Shown here one piece after another: positions 6,380 to 11,805 of a stretch of 11,805 nucleotides of DNA. The position numbers and the translations under genes are program-made. Position 1 is the first letter of the stretch, and the number at the start of each line of letters is the position of its first letter. Origin of the DNA: Clostridiales bacterium UBA4821 (GTDB lineage: Bacteria > Bacillota > Clostridia > Acetivibrionales > UBA4821); assembly GCA_002402315.1 (NCBI GenBank), contig DHFP01000024.1, positions 1 through 11,805 of the forward strand. Reading direction: 5' to 3'. The notes beneath the pieces are model-generated. The model was given only the letters and a program-made list of their open reading frames with translations. It was not told the origin of the DNA and made no database searches.

Positions 6380-7582
6380 CTACTTCATATCTTTAAGCGG
6401 CTTACAAGTCAACCCTTCTTTAGCCGAAGGCAGTAGTTTGACAGGCTGAGTGAGTGTGAATTTACCTGATTTAATCCATTCTTTTAAAGTATTAGCTATT
6501 TCCCTTGCCTTTGGATAGCTGGATAAGGATGAAGTCGACACCTTCTTTCCATTTACCTCAATAGAACCGGACTTTAGCTGTACATAGCTTGCATAACCAA
6601 GGTTCCCCGGTTTCCGGTTCGGGTAGGCATCACTATAATCTACAACAGGCACATACAACTGGTCATCTCTTACCGAAACATGCTTCATAATTTCTTCATT
6701 AAGAATGGGAATAGGTATTCCCAGGCCTACCGTCAAAGTCGCTCCATATCCTATTATGCTGGTTCCCCGCAGCCATTCTGCCTTCATTCCCTTTAAGTCA
6801 CCCATTACTGCCAGAGTACCCCCGGACGGAACCATCGGAAATCCGTCAGGATGTTGAGAAATGGCTGGAGCATGTTGGGTTCCATTCCAAACTACATAAC
6901 CCTCTCCGCCTCCAAGAAATATTCTCGTACCAATACCTATGGTTAAAAAGTCAGGGTCATTAAATAACGGACTTAACTGGCCTGCACTGCAGTAGTTTGC
7001 ATTTCCTAAATTGGGTTTTAGCGTACCCAAGTAGGTATATATGGTCCTATCAGAAAGATTGACTGCACAATTGTAATTCTGATAAGCATTTCGTGGATTG
7101 AATAAAACTGCTTCGTTTAAGTCATCCAGCGTAATGTAAGTCTCAATATGTTTCCTTGGGTAGCAGTCAGTACCATACCCCTCGGCTTCCAGTTTTATAA
7201 GGTTACCCTCCAATAATTCCTGAATTACGTGTCCTCCGCCATACCTGAACTCACCCGGATAATTTGTATTTAAGGGGTCATTTTCTTTCAATTCAGTAGC
7301 GCCGATAATTGCATCAACTGCTGCAATTCCGGTATATGCAGGAACATCATTCAACCATACTTTGCTCATTCTTATTCTTGGACTTGAATGACCAAAATTA
7401 AAATAAGCTGAAGATGAGCACATGGGACCAAACGTACCTGTTGTTACAACATCAATCGTACGCGCTGCCTCTTCTATACCCTTTTCTTCCACAATTGAAA
7501 TGATTTCTTCAGCGGTAACAACAACAACCTTGCCTTTTCTTACTTTTTCATTAATTTCCTCGTAAGTCTTGGTAACTGCCAT
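6380..7582 (-). CDS. DUF39/COG1900 homocysteine biosynthesis protein
   Basis: This 400-residue protein belongs to the DUF39 family (COG1900), proposed to form homocysteine from aspartate semialdehyde and sulfide in anaerobes that lack the usual homoserine-acylation route. Seen here: VVTTGTFGPMCSSSAYFNFGH with Cys55, TGIAAVDAIIGA, YGGGHVIQELL, GYGTDCYPRKH with Cys140, GIGTRIFLGGGEGYVVWNGTQH and GATLTVGLGIPIPIL. Two cysteines at equivalent places are reported essential in the Methanosarcina homologue (recalled, not checked). No CBS domains follow, unlike the methanogen protein. The start at 7582 is chosen because GGAGG lies 8 nt upstream; an ATG at 7597 lies before that site. A SAM-I riboswitch and terminator precede the gene, giving direct feedback from the end product. 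The ferredoxin and COG2122 partners lie downstream. Family call is firm; the exact reaction is from the literature. Confidence 0.93.
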   Translation of the reverse strand: MAVTKTYEEINEKVRKGKVVVVTAEEIISIVEEKGIEEAARTIDVVTTGTFGPMCSSSAYFNFGHSSPRIRMSKVWLNDVPAYTGIAAVDAIIGATELKENDPLNTNYPGEFRYGGGHVIQELLEGNLIKLEAEGYGTDCYPRKHIETYITLDDLNEAVLFNPRNAYQNYNCAVNLSDRTIYTYLGTLKPNLGNANYCSAGQLSPLFNDPDFLTIGIGTRIFLGGGEGYVVWNGTQHAPAISQHPDGFPMVPSGGTLAVMGDLKGMKAEWLRGTSIIGYGATLTVGLGIPIPILNEEIMKHVSVRDDQLYVPVVDYSDAYPNRKPGNLGYASYVQLKSGSIEVNGKKVSTSSLSSYPKAREIANTLKEWIKSGKFTLTQPVKLLPSAKEGLTCKPLKDMK

Positions 7583-7602
7583 ATCATCTGCCTCCATCCT
7601 CG

Positions 7603-7640
7603 AAAATTAAAACCTCTTCTTTAAGATGAAGAGGTTTTAA
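7603..7640 (-). terminator. Intrinsic terminator of the S-box riboswitch expression platform
   Basis: TTAAAACCTCTTC and its exact complement form a 13-bp stem with an 8-nt loop, followed by a T-rich run (TTTTAATTTT overlapping the stem end). It stands 15 nt after the aptamer and about 20 nt before the DUF39 start. The aptamer's closing strand GATAAGAGG can pair with CCTCTTCATC of this stem with one bulged base, forming the competing antiterminator. Confidence 0.93.
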
Positions 7641-7655
7641 CAGTCAATCATTTTT

Positions 7656-7760
7656 CCTCTTATCTATCAGAAGATTATACTTCTGTAGGAATTAGCACCT
7701 CTGCATTTCTGCCGGTTGCCGGGCTTCATTGGGCCAGTCCCTCCACCTCTCTTGATAAGA
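7656..7760 (-). ncRNA. SAM-I (S-box) riboswitch aptamer
   Basis: The minus strand carries the S-box consensus almost intact: P1 strand TCTTATC (7760-7754), then AAGAGAGGTGGAGGGACTGG, TGAAGCCCGGCAACC, GGTGCTAATTCC, a P4 hairpin CAGAAG-TATAAT-CTTCTG (7685-7668), and the P1 closing strand GATAAGA (7664-7658). With S-adenosylmethionine bound, P1 forms and the downstream terminator folds, so transcription of the DUF39 gene stops. One consensus G before TGAA is A. Promoter, aptamer, terminator and target gene are all in the right order. Confidence 0.97.
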
Positions 7761-7781
7761 TAATCTTATTAAATTAAATGA

Positions 7782-7810
7782 ATTTTAGCACTAAATTTTT
7801 TCTTTGTCAA
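7782..7810 (-). promoter_or_regulatory. Strong promoter of the S-box-controlled homocysteine operon
   Basis: TTGACA, 17-bp spacer, TAAAAT with an extended -10 (TGC before it) on the minus strand. It lies 17 nt after the lysC stop codon and about 20-25 nt before the riboswitch, so the unit is transcribed separately from lysC. Confidence 0.85.
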
Positions 7811-7827
7811 ATAACTCTATTACTTTA

Positions 7828-8313
7828 TTACTCCACTATCTGGTCAAGTTTAAACTTGTTATGAATAAAGTTCACAGCTTTTTCTGCATCCTTAGCATCT
7901 ATCAACACTGATATCTTTATTTCAGAGGTACTTATCATATGAATGTTTATACTGGCATCATAAAGTGCTTCAAACATAGTAGCCGCAACTCCCGGGTGGT
8001 TAACCATTCCTGCTCCTACAATCGACACCTTTGACAGCTTATCTGAATATTTAACCTCTGTCGCACCTAATAGCCCTAGATTCATATTGATAGTATCCAG
8101 CGCTTTGTTCAGGTTAGTCCTGCTGACAGTGAAAGTGATGTTCTTTACATCTTCTCTGCCAATTGACTGAATTATTAAGTCTACACTAATGTTCTCCTTT
8201 GCCAACAAAGAAAATAACTGAAATGCCTTACCAGGCTTATCCTCAATGCCTAGAACAGCTATTCTTGCAACATCGTCATCTCTTGTAACTCCCCGTACAA
8301 TCATCTTTTCCAC
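7828..8313 (-). CDS. Predicted internal product: aspartokinase beta subunit (ACT domains only)
   Basis: Inside lysC a perfect AAGGAGGT (8328-8321) stands 7 nt before an in-frame GTG, codon 246 of the full protein. Initiation there would give 161 residues comprising only the two ACT domains. The B. subtilis and Corynebacterium lysC genes make such a beta subunit from an in-frame internal start, and from memory the B. subtilis beta chain starts at almost the same codon. The spacing and the full-length Shine-Dalgarno match make chance unlikely. The site is seen; use of it is inferred. Confidence 0.8.
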   Translation of the reverse strand: MEKMIVRGVTRDDDVARIAVLGIEDKPGKAFQLFSLLAKENISVDLIIQSIGREDVKNITFTVSRTNLNKALDTINMNLGLLGATEVKYSDKLSKVSIVGAGMVNHPGVAATMFEALYDASINIHMISTSEIKISVLIDAKDAEKAVNFIHNKFKLDQIVE

Positions 8314-9048
8314 CGAATCTACCTCCTTAACCACTGTACCTTCATCTTTATTAAAGCTGGACCTTACAACCATGTTTACGCCATATTTTTTTGCAAGTTC
8401 AACAGACCTATTATGTAAAACATTAGCTCCTAAACTTGCAAGTTCCAACATTTCATCGTAGGAAATATCCTTAAGCTTTCTAGCATTCATCACAATCCTG
8501 GGGTCTGCCGTATATACGCCGTCGACATCTGTATAAATCTCGCATAAATCAGCTTTGAGTGCAGCTGCTAATGCCACTGCTGTCGTGTCTGAACCTCCCC
8601 GTCCAAGCGTGGTTATATCATCATACTTGTTTATGCCCTGAAAACCGGCAACAATTACAATATTCTTTTTATCCAGTTCTTTAAATATCCTTTCAGTGTT
8701 AATACTCTTTATTCTTGCATTACCATAATTGCTATCGGTATACATACCTGCCTGGTATCCGGTTAGAGATACTGCCGGGTAACCAAGCTTCTCAAGGGCC
8801 ATCGCCAGTAAGGCAATCGAAATCTGCTCTCCGGTTGAAAGAAGCATATCCATTTCCCGTTTGGATGCATTTGAATTTATCTCCATTGCCTTATCTATCA
8901 ACTCATCGGTCGTATGCCCCTGGGCAGATACTATCACAACAACCGAATTGCCCTTTTTGTATGTATCAATAACCCTATTAGCTGCATTCATTACTTTTTC
9001 GGTATTAGCTACCGATGTTCCGCCAAACTTCTGTACTATTAATCCCAT
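7828..9048 (-). CDS. lysC: Aspartokinase, class with two C-terminal ACT domains (alpha subunit)
   Basis: Phosphorylates aspartate to aspartyl phosphate, the first step to lysine, threonine, methionine and isoleucine. The 406-residue protein has the kinase marks VQKFGGTSV at 5-13, VSAQGHTTDEL at 40-50, GRGGSDTTAVALAAAL at 149-164 and YTDVDGVYTADPRIV at 172-186. Two ACT domains follow (about 262-330 and 340-400; ISTSEIKISVL at 372-382), which bind effector amino acids. Length and layout match the Bacillus subtilis LysC type, not the fused ThrA/MetL type. AGGAGG stands 9 nt before ATG 9048. A second ribosome binding site inside the gene suggests a separate beta subunit. The gene has its own promoter and no lysine riboswitch or T-box upstream, so which end product controls it cannot be read from its leader. 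Confidence 0.96.
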   Translation of the reverse strand: MGLIVQKFGGTSVANTEKVMNAANRVIDTYKKGNSVVVIVSAQGHTTDELIDKAMEINSNASKREMDMLLSTGEQISIALLAMALEKLGYPAVSLTGYQAGMYTDSNYGNARIKSINTERIFKELDKKNIVIVAGFQGINKYDDITTLGRGGSDTTAVALAAALKADLCEIYTDVDGVYTADPRIVMNARKLKDISYDEMLELASLGANVLHNRSVELAKKYGVNMVVRSSFNKDEGTVVKEVDSVEKMIVRGVTRDDDVARIAVLGIEDKPGKAFQLFSLLAKENISVDLIIQSIGREDVKNITFTVSRTNLNKALDTINMNLGLLGATEVKYSDKLSKVSIVGAGMVNHPGVAATMFEALYDASINIHMISTSEIKISVLIDAKDAEKAVNFIHNKFKLDQIVE

Positions 9049-9095
9049 ACTATCCAACCTCCTAACCTGCCTATATTAACCTAAGTCATTTAACT

Positions 9096-9125
9096 GTTAT
9101 ACAAAGCTCTTCCATTGCCTGTCAA
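9096..9125 (-). promoter_or_regulatory. Promoter of lysC
   Basis: TTGACA, 18-bp spacer, TATAAC on the minus strand, about 48 nt before the lysC start. The thrB-lysC gap is 147 nt; besides this promoter it holds only A+T-rich sequence with a short palindrome (ATCTATAGAT at 9152-9161) and no convincing terminator, so some read-through from thrB is possible. Confidence 0.75.
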
Positions 9126-9195
9126 GTCTCACTCAATTGGGTATTATTGTAATCTATAGATATAGTTTATGTTTATAATATGTAATAAGTTAACA

Positions 9196-10095
9196 TTAAA
9201 TCACAAAAATTTCTACCCCTTTTTTATTCAGTTCAAGTATTTTAATTTCCCAGCCAGTACTTAAAGTTTCCAGATATAAGTTCATTTGATCCAAAAATTT
9301 TTCATAGTGATTATCTAATATAGATATTAAAGTAGGTCCTGCCCCACTGAGATAGCATCCTTTAGCACCATTCTTCATACTTGCTTCAAATATCCTGTCC
9401 ATATCAGGAATAAGCTTTTTTCTGTAAGGTTGATGCAATCTATCCTCCAAAGCATGAGCTAGATTTTCAAACTTGCCAGAAACCAGCGAAGCCACCAATA
9501 ATGCTGCTCTTCCAGCATTAAATACTGCATCTTTATGACTGATTCTTCCAGGTAAAATTCTTCTAGCTTTAGCAGTTGACAAAGTAAAATCCGGAATAAA
9601 GGCTGCAAACTTCAAGTTATCCGGGATTTCGATATCAACATGGTATACCTCGTCATCCTCTAATACTGTTGTTACCAGTCCTCCTCTTATTACAGGCGTT
9701 GTATTATCAGGATGCCCATCTGCAATTGCGGCCATTATTTCCAATTCTTCCAAGGTTAGCTTCTGTCCTATTATTTGATTAGCCGCAAATATCCCCCCTA
9801 CAATACATGCAGCACTACTCCCTAATCCCCGTGTTAAAGGTATTTCATTTGTTTGTATTATCCTTAAGCCCTTAGGAGCATAACCAACCCTGTCAAATAC
9901 CAGTTTCATCGACTTATAAATCAAATTATTTTCATTGATAGGAATTTTTTCTTTACCCAAGCCGTTTATTTCTATCTGAAGTCCATCTCCGGATTCTTCT
10001 ACATCGATCATGTTATATAAATTTAAAGCCACACCCATACAGTCGAATCCTGGACCAAGATTGGCAGATGTAGCTGGCACAATAACTCTATACAT
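9196..10095 (-). CDS. thrB: Homoserine kinase (GHMP family)
   Basis: Phosphorylates homoserine to O-phosphohomoserine on the way to threonine; cytoplasmic. The 299-residue protein has the three GHMP-kinase motifs: PATSANLGPGFDCMG at 7-21, PLTRGLGSSAACIVGG at 86-101 (phosphate-binding loop), and YLSGAGPTLISIL at 248-260. GHPDNTTPVIRGGL at 127-140 is the homoserine-kinase version of its region. The start at 10095 fits the family N-terminus and follows GGAGG by 4 nt, a rather short gap; a longer reading from 10122 would run through an inverted repeat and is unlikely. It lies 51 nt after hom and is probably co-transcribed with it. Threonine synthase, the usual neighbour, is absent. Confidence 0.96.
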   Translation of the reverse strand: MYRVIVPATSANLGPGFDCMGVALNLYNMIDVEESGDGLQIEINGLGKEKIPINENNLIYKSMKLVFDRVGYAPKGLRIIQTNEIPLTRGLGSSAACIVGGIFAANQIIGQKLTLEELEIMAAIADGHPDNTTPVIRGGLVTTVLEDDEVYHVDIEIPDNLKFAAFIPDFTLSTAKARRILPGRISHKDAVFNAGRAALLVASLVSGKFENLAHALEDRLHQPYRKKLIPDMDRIFEASMKNGAKGCYLSGAGPTLISILDNHYEKFLDQMNLYLETLSTGWEIKILELNKKGVEIFVI

Positions 10096-10114
10096 ATTTC
10101 CTCCAATACTATCT

Positions 10115-10143
10115 TGTGTCAAGGGGACAGGTACATTGACACA
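10115..10143. repeat. Short inverted repeat in the hom-thrB gap
   Basis: TGTGTCAA and TTGACACA are perfect 8-bp complements around the 13-nt core GGGGACAGGTACA. It fills most of the 51-nt space between hom and thrB. The GGGGACAGG core with TGTCAA ends resembles small palindromic repeats I recall being scattered in clostridial genomes; copy number cannot be checked here. No T-run follows, so it is not a standard terminator. Confidence 0.55.
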
Positions 10144-10146
10144 CTC

Positions 10147-11388
10147 TTATTCTATGGCCCTTAAACTGGTCAGTACTTTGCTCACCGATGCTATTTCTTT
10201 CAGTTTATCAATATTCCCGGAAATTTCTTTATCCGGACCTTTGTTAGTTATAAATGCCAGTTGGTCCTGATAACCAAGTAATCCAATAAATTCGGTTACT
10301 CCAAAAATTTTATTAATATAATTCTTTGCCTCTTCACTGTTTCGAACTTTTACCCTTACGAAATACCTGGTTTCAACTTCCCCTGGGTTAAGCAAGTTAT
10401 CTTCCTGCTTTTCAGTCCATACATACATGTGACTTCTATCTATATTCTTTGCAATATCAATTATATCTCCTACAACAGCACTTGCCGTAGGTAGTTTCCC
10501 TGCTCCTCTTCCATAAAACATGACATCTCCTATAGCATCTCCACTGACAAGAATTGCGTTAAAAACATCTTCTACATTAGCTAGTGCATGTGATGATGTC
10601 AGCATAACCGGGCAAACCCTTGCAAACACTTTATTTCCAAGTACTTTGCTATATGCAGCAAGCTTAATCTTAAAGTTCAATGCTTGCGCAATCTTTTGGT
10701 CATCATAAGTGATGTTTTTAATGCCTTCTGTAGGTATATGCTTATAATCAACAAACATTCCATAAGCAATAGAAGAAAGAATAGCTATCTTCCTGCACGA
10801 ATCGTGGCCCTCGATATCTGCTGTTGGATTAGCCTCAGCATAGCCATTTACTTGGGCATCTTTTAAAGCAGTATCAAAGTCCTTCCCTTCCTTTGCCATG
10901 CTTGTGAGAATGTAATTTGTTGTGCCGTTAAGGATTGCCATAATTGACGTAATCTCATTTGCAGCCAGACATTCGTAAAGCGGCTTTATTATTGGGATAC
11001 CTCCACCGACGCTCGCTTCAAACAAGTAATGTACGTTCTTTTCTTTAGCTATTTGCAAAAGTTCCGGTCCATGTGTAGCAACCAGTTCTTTATTGGATGT
11101 CACCACATGCCTGCCTGATAGCAGCGCTCTTTTTGTAAACTCATATGCAATACCTGTTCCACCTATAGTCTCTACTATTAGATTAACCTCCGGGTCATGG
11201 AATATATCATCCGGCTTTTTTGTCATTATGCTGCTTTCCGGATGTCCCGGAAAGTCCCTAATATCAAGAATGTATTTTAAATTAATATTATCTCCGGCTT
11301 TTCTATTAATGCTTTCATTACTTTTTCTTATGACCTCCACCACTCCCGTGCCTACAACCCCAAAGCCTAAAACTGCTATATTTACCAA
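10147..11388 (-). CDS. hom: Homoserine dehydrogenase with C-terminal ACT domain
   Basis: Reduces aspartate semialdehyde to homoserine with NAD(P)H, committing carbon to threonine (and in many bacteria methionine). The 413-residue protein has the dinucleotide-binding GFGVVGTGV at 8-16, TSNKELVATHG at 97-107, EASVGGGIPIIKPL at 124-137, LNGTTNYIL at 153-161, and GYAEANPTADIEGHDSCRK at 182-200 with the likely catalytic Asp196 and Lys200. Residues about 340-413 form an ACT domain, the usual site of threonine feedback. The start codon is TTG: AAGGAG stands 9-10 nt upstream, the N-terminus fits the family, and there is no ATG alternative. thrB follows after 51 nt. Because the window also holds a direct homocysteine route, homoserine here may serve mainly threonine; that is inference. 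Confidence 0.96.
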   Translation of the reverse strand: MVNIAVLGFGVVGTGVVEVIRKSNESINRKAGDNINLKYILDIRDFPGHPESSIMTKKPDDIFHDPEVNLIVETIGGTGIAYEFTKRALLSGRHVVTSNKELVATHGPELLQIAKEKNVHYLFEASVGGGIPIIKPLYECLAANEITSIMAILNGTTNYILTSMAKEGKDFDTALKDAQVNGYAEANPTADIEGHDSCRKIAILSSIAYGMFVDYKHIPTEGIKNITYDDQKIAQALNFKIKLAAYSKVLGNKVFARVCPVMLTSSHALANVEDVFNAILVSGDAIGDVMFYGRGAGKLPTASAVVGDIIDIAKNIDRSHMYVWTEKQEDNLLNPGEVETRYFVRVKVRNSEEAKNYINKIFGVTEFIGLLGYQDQLAFITNKGPDKEISGNIDKLKEIASVSKVLTSLRAIE

Positions 11389-11418
11389 ATCTGTACTCTC
11401 CTTTCATAACTTTAATAT

Positions 11419-11447
11419 ATGCTAGCATAATTTATATATTATTTCAA
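11419..11447 (-). promoter_or_regulatory. Possible promoter of hom-thrB with a 12-bp palindrome over the -10
   Basis: TTGAAA, 17-bp spacer ending in TGC, then TAGCAT (four of six). The perfect palindrome TATGCTAGCATA (11418-11429) covers the -10 and could be an operator. Just upstream ACTATCCTT is repeated twice in tandem. The -10 is weak, so this is tentative. Confidence 0.4.
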
Positions 11448-11462
11448 GGATAGTAAGGATAG

Positions 11463-11490
11463 TAAAGAAAGTAGGGTTTACACCCCACTT
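11463..11490 (-). terminator. Probable terminator after the TM1266-like gene
   Basis: AAGTGGGG and CCCTACTT form an 8-bp stem with one G-U pair and a 6-nt loop, followed by TCTTT. The stem overlaps the stop codon by two bases. The short T-run makes it a modest terminator; it fits the presence of a separate hom promoter just downstream. Confidence 0.5.
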
Positions 11491-11740
11491 ACTCCATATC
11501 TATATATTTAGCTTTTACTCCATCCAGAGAATTTAACCGGTTACTTAACTGGTTCAGTTCCTCATTACTGCCTACAAAGTTAAGGGTTATTAGTCCTCTC
11601 TCCTTTTCACCAACATCGTGCACTCCAAACCGCGAAATGATCTTATCTCCATACTTTGTTAATACTTCCTGGACCTCCGGAGCAGATTGGGTTCTTTTAT
11701 CAACTGATATTCCTACTATTTTTATTCCACTCAATATCAT
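11489..11740 (-). CDS. TM1266-like ACT/NikR-fold protein (iron-only hydrogenase system regulator family)
   Basis: The 83-residue protein has the beta-alpha-beta-beta-alpha-beta pattern of the family typified by Thermotoga TM1266, annotated as iron-only hydrogenase system regulator: a first strand KIVGISVD, helix APEVQEVLTKYGDKI, ISRFGVHD, the strand GLITLNFVG, helix NEELNQLSNRLNSL and a last strand VKAKYID. It has no DNA-binding domain, so it more likely binds a small molecule or another protein. Homologues often lie next to [FeFe]-hydrogenase maturase genes; here the neighbour is hom. The ATG at 11740 has AAGGAA only 3 nt upstream. A GTG at 11743 abuts it, and a TTG at 11734 would have better spacing, so the start is uncertain by a few codons. 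The 65 nt between here and the window edge show no clear promoter. Confidence 0.75.
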   Translation of the reverse strand: MILSGIKIVGISVDKRTQSAPEVQEVLTKYGDKIISRFGVHDVGEKERGLITLNFVGSNEELNQLSNRLNSLDGVKAKYIDME

Positions 11741-11805
11741 CACTTCCTTAAAGTTTTACCTGTATTTTTTACTAATGGTAAATTATTATGTATAAATATT
11801 AAGCC

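Noticed and set aside
9049..9195. Lysine riboswitch or T-box before lysC
   Set aside because: The promoter leaves a leader of only about 40 nt, too short for either, and no conserved motif is visible.

Overview
The window looks like a chromosomal segment from an anaerobic, A+T-rich member of the Firmicutes, most likely class Clostridia. The signs are strong AAGGAGG-type ribosome binding sites, TTGACA/TATAAT-type promoters, an S-box (SAM-I) riboswitch, a clostridial-style histidyl-tRNA synthetase, [NiFe]-hydrogenase maturation genes, and the homocysteine-forming proteins typical of anaerobes that assimilate sulfide. I would not name a genus. Every gene except one lies on the minus strand, so the transcription units are read from right to left.

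Right part (about 7.8-11.8 kb): aspartate-family synthesis. A small ACT/NikR-fold regulator-like protein (TM1266 family) comes first, then hom (TTG start, C-terminal ACT domain), thrB, and lysC with its own promoter. lysC carries a perfect internal Shine-Dalgarno sequence and an in-frame GTG at codon 246. That is the layout of an alpha/beta aspartokinase of the Bacillus subtilis LysC type. No thrC or asd is present in the window.

Centre (3.7-7.8 kb): a strong promoter just after lysC feeds a complete SAM-I riboswitch with an intrinsic terminator. Below it lie a DUF39/COG1900 homocysteine biosynthesis protein, a NIL-domain 2x[4Fe-4S] ferredoxin, a UPF0280/COG2122 ApbE-like protein and hisS. 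The first three are the set linked in methanogens to direct conversion of aspartate semialdehyde plus sulfide to homocysteine. LysC would supply the aspartyl phosphate that leads to the semialdehyde, hom and thrB take the threonine branch, and the riboswitch closes the methionine branch when SAM is abundant. hisS starts 11 nt after the COG2122 gene and seems to be carried in the same unit. An 84-bp MITE-like element with imperfect terminal inverted repeats and a possible TCTT target duplication sits between the DUF39 and ferredoxin genes.

Left part (1-3.6 kb): a processive-type family 2 membrane glycosyltransferase and, divergently on the plus strand, a small secreted protein with a proline-rich tandem repeat. 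The glycosyltransferase has an operator-like palindrome inside its promoter and a leader hairpin that covers its ribosome binding site. Next come hypB and the first 225 codons of hypF (cut by the window edge), which overlap and have their own promoter. The hypB and glycosyltransferase promoters share an identical 13-bp block around the -10 element.

The most interesting points are the S-box-controlled anaerobic homocysteine module with hisS attached, the internal lysC start, and the two-layer control region in front of the glycosyltransferase. No CRISPR, tRNA, rRNA or full insertion sequence is visible.
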